This document shows, piece by piece, positions 57,705 to 64,000 of a stretch of DNA of 64,000 nucleotides. The DNA lies in assembly GCF_001274635.1 (NCBI RefSeq), contig NZ_LBGV01000001.1:3410001-3474000 (forward strand). Direction: 5' to 3'. Source of the DNA: Persicobacter sp. CCB-QB2. Lineage in GTDB: Bacteria > Bacteroidota > Bacteroidia > Cytophagales > Cyclobacteriaceae. The notes under the pieces are model-generated. The model was given only the letters and a program-made list of their open reading frames with translations, was not told the origin of the DNA and searched no databases. Position 1 is the stretch's first letter. Every line of letters begins with the position of its first letter. A program made the translations under genes and the position numbers.

Positions 57705-58907
57705 ATGAAAAACCTTTTCAAATTTCCACTATACGCAGCCGTAGCTTTCGGTATCGCGTTGACTTCATGTTCTGATGATGATTCTAATACCACTGATCCT
57801 TCAGGTGGAATCATTAACGATCAAAACGAAATCGTTAAAGACATCAATGAAGATGTAACTTTGATGGCAGGTGAGACATACTTCATCAACAAAGGTATTC
57901 ACGTAACGGGTGATGCTAAATTGACCATCGAAAAAGGAGTTACCGTAAGAAATGGTGAAAGCGCTTATCTTTTGGTAGAGACTGGTTCTCAGATTTTCAT
58001 CAATGGGGAAGCAGGTGAAGAAGTAGTTTTCACCGTAAACACGCAAACTCCTGAGCCAGGTGCATGGGGTGGTTTGATCATCAATGGTAAAGCTCCGATC
58101 AACGTTTCCGGTGGATCTGCAATTGCGGAGGTTGGTGACGTGGCTTACGGTGGCGATAACGCTTCTGATAACTCTGGAAAACTTTCGTATGCGGTATTCA
58201 AATATGGTGGACACCAGATTAATTCTGAAAAAGAGCACAATGGCCTAACCTTCAATGGTGTTGGTAATGGTACCTCAGTAGATCACATTGCAGTTTATAA
58301 TGCAGCTGATGATGCTTACGAGTGGTTCGGTGGTACTGTAAACGCTTCAAACTTGTATGCTTATGGTACTCAGGATGATATTTATGACTGGACTTATGGT
58401 TGGGTAGGTACTGCTACTAATGTTTATGGTGAGCACAATGCTGCGATTAATAACGGTGAGAACGATCGTGGTATCGAGGCCGATACGAACTCTTCTAACT
58501 TCGCTGCTACTCCTTTCTCTAACCCAACAGTGGAGAATATTACACTAAAGGATGCTGATCAAGTAGGTACTTCCGGTTTGAAATTACGTGCGGGTACTTC
58601 TTTCAACTTTGAAAACCTGGTAATTGAAGGTTTTGGCGGAAGTGGTAAGAGTATCATCGAAGTGGAGACAGAAGAGACTGTTGGACATATCATCAATGGG
58701 GATGCTTCCATTGCAAGTTGGAAATTTATGCCGGTTGCTGGTCAGGGTGACTATACCTTGAAAGTTAAAGACGCTTCAGAGAACGAAGTAGCGGTTATCG
58801 AAACTTTCTTCTCTGACGCAGTGGATGCTGCTGCTACTGGTGCTCCAGAGGCTTTGGTAACTTGGGGTAAGTCAGTTGCTATTGCTGATAACCTTCCTGA
58901 GAATTAA
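57705..58907 (+). CDS. Lipoprotein with beta-helix-like repeats, partner of the TonB receptor
   Basis: 400 residues. The signal peptide ends in a lipobox (ALTSC, Cys about residue 22) followed by Asp/Ser (SDDDSN), a usual surface-export signature in Bacteroidota. The body is low in Cys and rich in Gly, Asn and Thr. Short strand repeats such as AKLTIEKGVTVRNGESAYLLV and VENITLKDADQ suggest a parallel beta helix. I recognise no catalytic residues. Codon use looks highly biased, suggesting strong expression. Placement after the receptor gene with its own promoter suggests a surface binding partner. Confidence 0.75.
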   Translation: MKNLFKFPLYAAVAFGIALTSCSDDDSNTTDPSGGIINDQNEIVKDINEDVTLMAGETYFINKGIHVTGDAKLTIEKGVTVRNGESAYLLVETGSQIFINGEAGEEVVFTVNTQTPEPGAWGGLIINGKAPINVSGGSAIAEVGDVAYGGDNASDNSGKLSYAVFKYGGHQINSEKEHNGLTFNGVGNGTSVDHIAVYNAADDAYEWFGGTVNASNLYAYGTQDDIYDWTYGWVGTATNVYGEHNAAINNGENDRGIEADTNSSNFAATPFSNPTVENITLKDADQVGTSGLKLRAGTSFNFENLVIEGFGGSGKSIIEVETEETVGHIINGDASIASWKFMPVAGQGDYTLKVKDASENEVAVIETFFSDAVDAAATGAPEALVTWGKSVAIADNLPEN

Positions 58908-58925
58908 TTTGGGGAATTATAAATA

Positions 58926-58961
58926 CAAAGTCACCCTGTGGTAAGGGTGACTTTTTTTGTA
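58926..58961 (+). terminator. Terminator after the beta-helix lipoprotein
   Basis: AAAGTCACCC pairs with GGGTGACTTT around an 8-base loop, then a T run. Confidence 0.85.
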
Positions 58962-58969
58962 CCTTTTTT

Positions 58970-59707
58970 ATGAAACACTGGTGTTGGATACTCTTGTTTT
59001 TTGTCGCATGTGAGGTGAAGGACAGAAACATTGATTTTAAAACCTTAGAAGAGGATTTGGGTGCTTTAGCCTTGGAGGAAGATTTAAATCAAACGGCATT
59101 GGCGACCTTACGAAATGTTGAAAATGATACCTTAAAGCGCGCACTCTCCAAGTTGACCTACTCCCAATACAGTGAGGCGCAACCCGGATTGACAATTTTA
59201 AAAGCTGAGCGGAATGAGATTAACCGAAAAGTAGATTCTGCCACCATCGCTTTTGAAATTGCCAAAAAGCAGCGTTTTAAGGAGCTGTCTCATTTTGAAT
59301 TAGGGGAACCCTATCAAGATAGAAAGTATTCCAGAATTCCTTATACCTGTACTTTTGAGCAGGATTCTATTTGGCAATTTTATGATTTGCTGGAAATCCG
59401 GTTTTATATGGATGACCGTTTCTTTGTCCACACCATGGTGGGGCTGGACACGGTGGCCTTCGGTAAGGAATATCCCATGCGTTTCTTTAAGTACTTTGCC
59501 AACGAGCAAGAGGCTAAGGCAGATTGGAAGCATTTACAGCAAATTATTGCGGAAGGTTCTTATCGTTTGGATTTTCGTCCGGGAGGAAATAGAAGTAAAT
59601 CTCAGCCAGTTCGCGATTCATTTGAACATCGTATTGCTGATTTATTGGAGCAGCGAAAATCCATTGATCAACAGCTGAATGAAAACCTGCTTTTTAAGCT
59701 AAAATAA
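58970..59707 (+). CDS. Hypothetical lipoprotein
   Basis: 245 residues. A short signal peptide ends in the lipobox LFFVAC (Cys14). The mature part is charged and largely helical at both ends, with a beta-rich centre (RIPYTCTFEQDSIWQFYDLLEIRFYMDDRF split across strands). I recognise no family. It starts only 9 bases after a strong terminator, so it may need its own promoter or readthrough. Confidence 0.65.
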   Translation: MKHWCWILLFFVACEVKDRNIDFKTLEEDLGALALEEDLNQTALATLRNVENDTLKRALSKLTYSQYSEAQPGLTILKAERNEINRKVDSATIAFEIAKKQRFKELSHFELGEPYQDRKYSRIPYTCTFEQDSIWQFYDLLEIRFYMDDRFFVHTMVGLDTVAFGKEYPMRFFKYFANEQEAKADWKHLQQIIAEGSYRLDFRPGGNRSKSQPVRDSFEHRIADLLEQRKSIDQQLNENLLFKLK

Positions 59708-59730
59708 GAAAACTCAATTTCACTGTAAAA

Positions 59731-59763
59731 ATAAAGGGCGACCAATAATTGGCTGCCCTTTTC
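59731..59763 (+). terminator. Terminator after the hypothetical lipoprotein
   Basis: AAGGGC pairs with GCCCTT and an inner ACCAA/TTGGC stem, followed by TT. Confidence 0.6.
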
Positions 59764-59876
59764 TAATTTATTCAAATGATATTTTATTTCTCCTTTATGC
59801 GTCCTTATGGACACGAGTACGAATATACGGTATTCAGTGGAGTTATCTAAATGTTAATAGAAAATTACCCGATTTC

Positions 59877-59913
59877 CATAAAAAAAGCGACCCGTTGAGG
59901 ATCGCTTTTTTTT
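59877..59913. terminator. Bidirectional terminator before the MORN-repeat gene
   Basis: AAAAAGCGA pairs with TCGCTTTTT around an 11-base loop, flanked by A and T runs. Confidence 0.75.
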
Positions 59914-59954
59914 GTTATTATGAAGATCGAAATTGAATGACGACTAAACAGATC

Positions 59955-60419
59955 TTAATAATTAATCTCTTGGGTCAGTTTACCATTTTCATCATAAACC
60001 TTCCATTCTCCGGTTTTCTGACCATTAGCATATTCTAATTCATATCTTACTGTACCATTATCATCCCAGATAGTCCAGTTACCGGTTTTTTGACCATTTT
60101 TGTAGTAAGCCTCACTTACTTTTACCCCTTCTTTGTTCCATTTCACCCACTTGCCATCCTTTAAACCGTTAGCATATCCTCCCATTTCTTTCTGCTCGCC
60201 GGAAACGTAATACGTGTTGGCTAATCCATGCTTATTCCCTCTTACCAGGGTAAAAATCGCTTTAGTAGCGCCATTATCATAGGTGTTCTCGAAGCGGCCT
60301 GAAAATAAGAGACCGTCCTCTCCGTAATACTTACCATTGCGCTCGATCAGGTTATCCACACCAGCAAACGCACTAACAGACATCAAAACAGCGGCAAAAA
60401 TTAAAACTAAATTTCTCAT
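59955..60419 (-). CDS. Secreted MORN-repeat protein (YwqK-like)
   Basis: 154 residues. A signal peptide (MRNLVLIFAAVLMSVSAFA) leads to six or so MORN_2 repeats of about 22 residues, each with a G(x)W or GxY and a NGxK turn, for example YKNGQKTGNWTIWDDNG and YANGQKTGEWKVYDENG. Such proteins are often annotated as toxin-antitoxin YwqK antitoxins, but this one is exported and alone, so that label is doubtful. Probably a structural or membrane-associated repeat protein. Confidence 0.8.
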   Translation of the reverse strand: MRNLVLIFAAVLMSVSAFAGVDNLIERNGKYYGEDGLLFSGRFENTYDNGATKAIFTLVRGNKHGLANTYYVSGEQKEMGGYANGLKDGKWVKWNKEGVKVSEAYYKNGQKTGNWTIWDDNGTVRYELEYANGQKTGEWKVYDENGKLTQEINY

Positions 60420-60693
60420 GACGGATATATTTAAAAAGTCTTTGATCTTGTTCGTTGATCAAATATACGGAAAAATCTTTCCAATGTTATTAAATTGTTA
60501 ACAAAATTAACTTATCGTTTCTTTTAGATTGAATTTAAATAAAAGCAGAGGGTTAATTTACTTTAAGTCAGAGTATTGAGGGGTTGTTTGTTAGGTGACT
60601 TAACGTTAACATAATATAGAGGCGCGCTGGTTTTAAAATATGGAGGGAGGCTTAATAGAACATCATGCACCTTCTCCTTTCAGCAAATAGGCA
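60420..60693. other. Intergenic DNA with a likely minus-strand promoter
   Basis: The sequence between the two minus-strand genes is AT-rich. CAAATATA at 60460-60467 is the complement of TATATTTG, a perfect -7 box for the MORN gene. The -33 box is not clear. No other gene is seen. Confidence 0.4.
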
Positions 60694-60740
60694 AAAAAAT
60701 ATCCTCCCGGTGATCGAGAGGATTATATATTTTAAAGGAA
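60694..60740 (-). terminator. Terminator of the carboxypeptidase-regulatory-like gene
   Basis: On the minus strand AATCCTC pairs with GAGGATA-type bases around a loop and is followed by a T run, just after the stop of the gene at 60748. Confidence 0.6.
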
Positions 60741-60747
60741 TGAACGT

Positions 60748-61086
60748 CTATTCAATTTCCATCATTTTGAAAACGCTGGATGTCGGTGCCTGCCCAGTTG
60801 AAACCATGATTTTTTCTGATTCAGACTCATACGAAATGAAATTCACATTGACCTGATAGGTTCCTGGCTTCACATTGGAAAATTTGAAATTACCATCAAA
60901 ATCTGTCATGGCCTTAATCGTAGTACCTGCAATGACTACTTCTGCCCCAACCAAAGCCTCACCTGTTCGGTGATCTACTACTTTTCCCGCTAATACTGTA
61001 GTGCTTTTGGCATTATTGTTTTCACCACCAGCAAAGACCGTCAACGAAATAAGACTGAAAAGAATAAGAGAAAGTAATTTTTTCAT
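60748..61086 (-). CDS. Small exported protein with a carboxypeptidase-regulatory-like domain
   Basis: 112 residues from the ATG at 61086. A signal peptide (MKKLLSLILFSLISLTVFAG) precedes one domain (about 32-112) of the type found at the N terminus of TonB receptors: LAGKVVDHRTGEALVGAEV, then FDGNFKFSNVKPGTYQVNV. It is a free-standing version of this Ig-like fold. It may be secreted or periplasmic; no partner gene is next to it. A -7 box (TACTTTTG, complement at 61107-61114) is 20 bases upstream. Confidence 0.8.
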   Translation of the reverse strand: MKKLLSLILFSLISLTVFAGGENNNAKSTTVLAGKVVDHRTGEALVGAEVVIAGTTIKAMTDFDGNFKFSNVKPGTYQVNVNFISYESESEKIMVSTGQAPTSSVFKMMEIE

Positions 61087-61106
61087 TTTCCTGTTATTAT
61101 CTACCT

Positions 61107-61114
61107 CAAAAGTA
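61107..61114 (-). promoter_or_regulatory. -7 box of the gene at 60748
   Basis: The complement of CAAAAGTA reads TACTTTTG, a TAnnTTTG match. The -33 box is weak. Confidence 0.35.
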
Positions 61115-61381
61115 CGACAAGAAATTTGGCTTAGCACCATTATCCATATCAATAAAATATTTTCTTAGTGTTACCCGAGTTTTACCAGTATTAAATCACC
61201 TCATCTGTTGGGGGTTGAAAACCAAATGGTTAGGGGTGAATTATCCTGCAAGGTAAATGAGGGGAAGACCTTCAAGCTACAGGAAAGGCGGACTGATACG
61301 GATCTGAGCAGTATTTTTTCTTTAAATCATCAACTAGGATAATTCTCAATCCGTTGAAAAAATACATTAATATCTATAAAA

Positions 61382-62299
61382 TTGACACATTCAGTGCTTA
61401 TTACAGGTGGGACAGGATTAGTCGGTTCTTCCCTCTCCCAATATTTTCTTAAAAAAGGATGGAAAGTACATCATCTCAGTAGAAGAGTGGAGGGTTTGGT
61501 AAATGGCATTCATTCCTTTCTTTGGGATTTGGAATCGGATTATTTAGACCCAAGGGCATTGGATGGCGTGGATTATATTATTCATCTGGCAGGTGCGGGA
61601 GTGGCTGATCAACGATGGACACAGGCGCAGAAACAGTTGATTTTGACAAGCAGGTTGAAGTCTAGCCGATTACTGAGATTAGCCTTGCAGAAACAAAAAC
61701 ATCAGGTGAAGGCCTTGGTGAGCGCTTCTGCCATTGGTATTTATGGAAATGTCCCGGAAGGCATCGTGACGGAGAAAGGTCCATACGCAAATGATTTTCT
61801 GGCCGATGTGGTCAAGCAATGGGAAGACGAGGTGGATAAAATACAAGAAAATCAATTGGTAATACGATTAGTAAAGCTTCGTATTGGCATTGTGCTTAGT
61901 GAAAATGGTGGTGCTTTGGAAAAAATGCTGCTCCCTGTGAAATTTGGATTAGGAAGTCCTTTGGGTAGCGGTAAGCAAATGATGAGCTGGATTCATGTAA
62001 AGGATTTGGTCTCCATGTTTGCTTTTGCCATCAATCATGAGGATATGAATGGCGTGTACAATGCCGTGGCGCCTGGCCCGGTCTCCAATGAGGAGTTTAC
62101 CCGACAGCTGGCCGCAGTGAAAGGCAGACCATTATGGTTGCCGGCAGTGCCCGCGCCAGTGTTGAAAATGGCATTGGGGGAAATGTCTGAAATATTGTTA
62201 GGAGGAGCACAGGTGTCTTCCGAAAAAATAATGAATGCCGGTTTTGTATTTAAATATCCGGAATTGAAAACTGCCTTGCAGCATTTACTGGATAAGTAG
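61382..62299 (+). CDS. TIGR01777-family NAD-dependent epimerase
   Basis: 305 residues. An SDR-type protein with the N-terminal nucleotide motif VLITGGTGLVGSSL. The segments YIIHLAGAGVADQRW, SASAIGIYG and MMSWIHVKDLVSMF identify the TIGR01777 (SDR39U1, YfcH-like) family, whose substrate is unknown. I place the start at the TTG at 61382, as no in-frame ATG exists upstream and the encoded N terminus is a standard one. The LOG-family gene follows after 17 bases. Confidence 0.88.
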   Translation: MTHSVLITGGTGLVGSSLSQYFLKKGWKVHHLSRRVEGLVNGIHSFLWDLESDYLDPRALDGVDYIIHLAGAGVADQRWTQAQKQLILTSRLKSSRLLRLALQKQKHQVKALVSASAIGIYGNVPEGIVTEKGPYANDFLADVVKQWEDEVDKIQENQLVIRLVKLRIGIVLSENGGALEKMLLPVKFGLGSPLGSGKQMMSWIHVKDLVSMFAFAINHEDMNGVYNAVAPGPVSNEEFTRQLAAVKGRPLWLPAVPAPVLKMALGEMSEILLGGAQVSSEKIMNAGFVFKYPELKTALQHLLDK

Positions 62300-62316
62300 A
62301 TTGAAATTTTTCTATT

Positions 62317-63051
62317 ATGAGTGAGTTGGAAAAAATTAATGCTTCCGAAGGGGAAAAGAAGATCAGAGAAGCATTTAAAACAAAAGACTGGTCCGAAATA
62401 AAAAGCTCAGACTCCTGGACTATTTTCCGGGTAATGGCGGAATTTGTGGAAGGCTTTGATAAGCTGGCAAGAATAGGTCCCTGTGTCTCTATCTTTGGTT
62501 CTGCCCGTACTGACGAAAAGAACGAATACTACCAGACAGCCTCCAAAATTGGTGAAATGCTGGTGCAGCATGGTTATGGGGTAATTACAGGTGGTGGGCC
62601 CGGGATAATGGAAGCCGGTAATCGCGGAGCACATAAGGCTGGCGGCAAATCCGTGGGTTTAAATATTGAGTTGCCTTTTGAACAATTCTCCAATATTTAT
62701 ATCGATCCCGATAAGTTGATTACCTTTGATTACTTTTTTGTGAGAAAGGTAATGTTCATCCGTTATTCTCAGGGCTTCGTGGTAATGCCGGGGGGAATGG
62801 GAACATTAGACGAACTTTTTGAAGCCCTAACGCTTATTCAAACAGAGAAAATCGGTCGCTTTCCAATCGTGTTAGTGGGGCGGGAATATTGGAGTGGATT
62901 GGTGGATTGGCTCAGAAAAGTCGTTTGTGAAAAGGAGAAAAACATTGGTGAAGGTGATTTCGACCTGTTTTCGGTAGTCGATACGCCGGAAGAGGCAGTG
63001 GCCGTCATAGATGATTTTTATTCTAAATACCTGCTAAGTCCGAATTTTTAA
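62317..63051 (+). CDS. LOG-family protein (cytokinin riboside 5'-monophosphate phosphoribohydrolase type)
   Basis: 244 residues. The TIGR00730 family has the pair GYGVITGGGPGIMEAGNRGA and PGGMGTLDELFE, both complete here. Family members cleave nucleoside 5'-monophosphates to free base and ribose 5-phosphate. The first 60 residues are an N-terminal extension (DSWTIFRVMAEFVEGFDKL) seen in many bacterial versions. Probably co-transcribed with the epimerase upstream. Confidence 0.9.
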   Translation: MSELEKINASEGEKKIREAFKTKDWSEIKSSDSWTIFRVMAEFVEGFDKLARIGPCVSIFGSARTDEKNEYYQTASKIGEMLVQHGYGVITGGGPGIMEAGNRGAHKAGGKSVGLNIELPFEQFSNIYIDPDKLITFDYFFVRKVMFIRYSQGFVVMPGGMGTLDELFEALTLIQTEKIGRFPIVLVGREYWSGLVDWLRKVVCEKEKNIGEGDFDLFSVVDTPEEAVAVIDDFYSKYLLSPNF

Positions 63052-63118
63052 TGTCGGATGAAGCAAAAGAGATTGATTTTTGTGGGAGCATTAACCGACT
63101 AAATAACAGAAACTTTTG

Positions 63119-64000
63119 GTGAAGAAAATGATTTTGGGCTTGGGCGTTGCTGGAGTGATGGCCGGTCTGTGGTATGTAAAGGCTGAAGAAGAAACAATAA
63201 TGGCCAAGGCGGCATCTCAAGCCGAGGTGCTAAGTGCAACAATGACAGCGCCTGGAACGAATACTCCGGTATTTGTTAATGCCAAAGTGGTCAAAATGCC
63301 GAAGGATTTAAATCTGGCGGGGGAATCTGTGCCATTGGATGACCCAGAGGTTTATGAGCGCATGGATAAGGAATTGTATGTGAATACTTATTTCCATTCC
63401 AGTACAATTTTTTTGATTAAGCGTAGTACCCGATGGTTTCCGCAAATGGAGCCTATCTTAAAAGAAGCAGGAATTCCGGAGGATATGATGTATTTGGCGG
63501 CTATCGAAAGTGGGCTGGCGAATGTGGTGTCTCCTGCCGGAGCTGCAGGTTACTGGCAATTGATGAAAGGTACGGCCCGGGAATTAGGGCTGGAGGTCAA
63601 TGAGGAAGTAGATGAGCGATATGATCCGATAAAATCCACCGAGGCGGCTTGTAAGTATATGCTGGCTTCTTATGAGAAGTATGGGAATTGGACCAATGTG
63701 GCGGCCTCCTATAATATGGGAAGAAACGGATTTAGTAAAGCTTTAGCCAAGCAGCGTGTGGATTCTTATTATGATTTGCTTTTAAATCAGGAAACAAGCC
63801 GTTATGTCTTCAGAATATTGGCCGTAAAGGAAATTTTAAACGATCCGGAAAAATTTGGTTTTCAGATTCCGGAAAGTGAAAAATATCAGCCCGAGCAATT
63901 GAAAGTGGTGGAGGTGAAAAGCTCTATTCCAGACCTGACGTCCTGGGCTTTGGAACATGGGGTAAATTACAAAACCCTAAAAAGATACAACAGCTGGTTG
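63119..64000 (+). CDS. MltD-like lytic transglycosylase, N-terminal part (3' end outside window)
   Basis: Open to the window edge (294 codons seen) from a GTG at 63119 or an ATG at 63128. A signal-like helix (ILGLGVAGVMAGLWYV) starts the protein. The SLT domain (about residues 105-250) has AAIESGLANVVSPAGAAGYWQL with the catalytic Glu, YDPIKSTEAACKYM and AASYNMGRNG. The sequence breaks off in a region resembling the start of a LysM domain (LTSWALEHGVNYKTLKRYNSWL split here). It cuts peptidoglycan glycan strands. Its downstream domains cannot be judged. Confidence 0.92.
   Translation, partial: MKKMILGLGVAGVMAGLWYVKAEEETIMAKAASQAEVLSATMTAPGTNTPVFVNAKVVKMPKDLNLAGESVPLDDPEVYERMDKELYVNTYFHSSTIFLIKRSTRWFPQMEPILKEAGIPEDMMYLAAIESGLANVVSPAGAAGYWQLMKGTARELGLEVNEEVDERYDPIKSTEAACKYMLASYEKYGNWTNVAASYNMGRNGFSKALAKQRVDSYYDLLLNQETSRYVFRILAVKEILNDPEKFGFQIPESEKYQPEQLKVVEVKSSIPDLTSWALEHGVNYKTLKRYNSWL

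Overview
The window is an ordinary chromosomal stretch of a Bacteroidota bacterium, most likely a marine-type Cytophagia (order-level placement is inference). Supporting signs are TonB receptors with an N-terminal carboxypeptidase-regulatory-like domain, a fused CcoN-CcoO oxidase gene, an approximately 1120-residue SecA, SPOR and MORN lipoproteins or secreted proteins, weak Shine-Dalgarno sites, and several promoters of the Bacteroidota type (TTTG about 19-22 bases before TAnnTTTG). Base composition is moderate, and I see no prophage and no CRISPR array.

Layout: 1-7.7 kb carries the end of dapF, secA, a 375-base duplicated element, a SPOR lipoprotein, an M20 amidohydrolase and a frameshifted mazG. 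7.7-11.8 kb (minus) carries a TraB-type protein, a glucan phosphorylase and a previously uncalled 49-residue membrane peptide. 12-19.4 kb (plus) carries a hybrid histidine kinase, purK-purE, recJ, lptB and a GH3-family enzyme. 19.7-27 kb mixes two Na/Pi cotransporters, a PagL-like deacylase, miaA, apt, an ArsC-family protein and two small CpxP/Spy-like secreted proteins. 27-31 kb is a TonB receptor plus an imelysin lipoprotein, probably iron related. 32.5-34.5 kb is glgB. 34.9-41.1 kb is a cbb3 cytochrome oxidase cluster (ccoNO, ccoQ, ccoP, ccoG, ccoH and a TauE/SafE-like protein). 41-47.6 kb has a GNAT/YoaP protein, an AAA ATPase, glyA, tatC and rpiB.

The most unusual region is 47.6-51.4 kb. 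A Fic protein gene is preceded by about 1.6 kb of non-coding DNA made of GGTAA/TTACC hairpins spaced about 212-244 bases apart. A complete 1078-base IS30-family element is inserted inside one unit. After ung comes a cluster of eight tRNA genes (six Gly-GCC, two Leu-UAA) containing a 363-base tandem duplication.

53.4-64 kb carries a MoxR ATPase, a large TonB receptor paired with a beta-helix-like lipoprotein, several small secreted proteins, a TIGR01777 epimerase, a LOG-family protein and the start of an MltD-like lytic transglycosylase that runs off the window. Most of the content is housekeeping. The repeat array next to fic is the best candidate for something undescribed.
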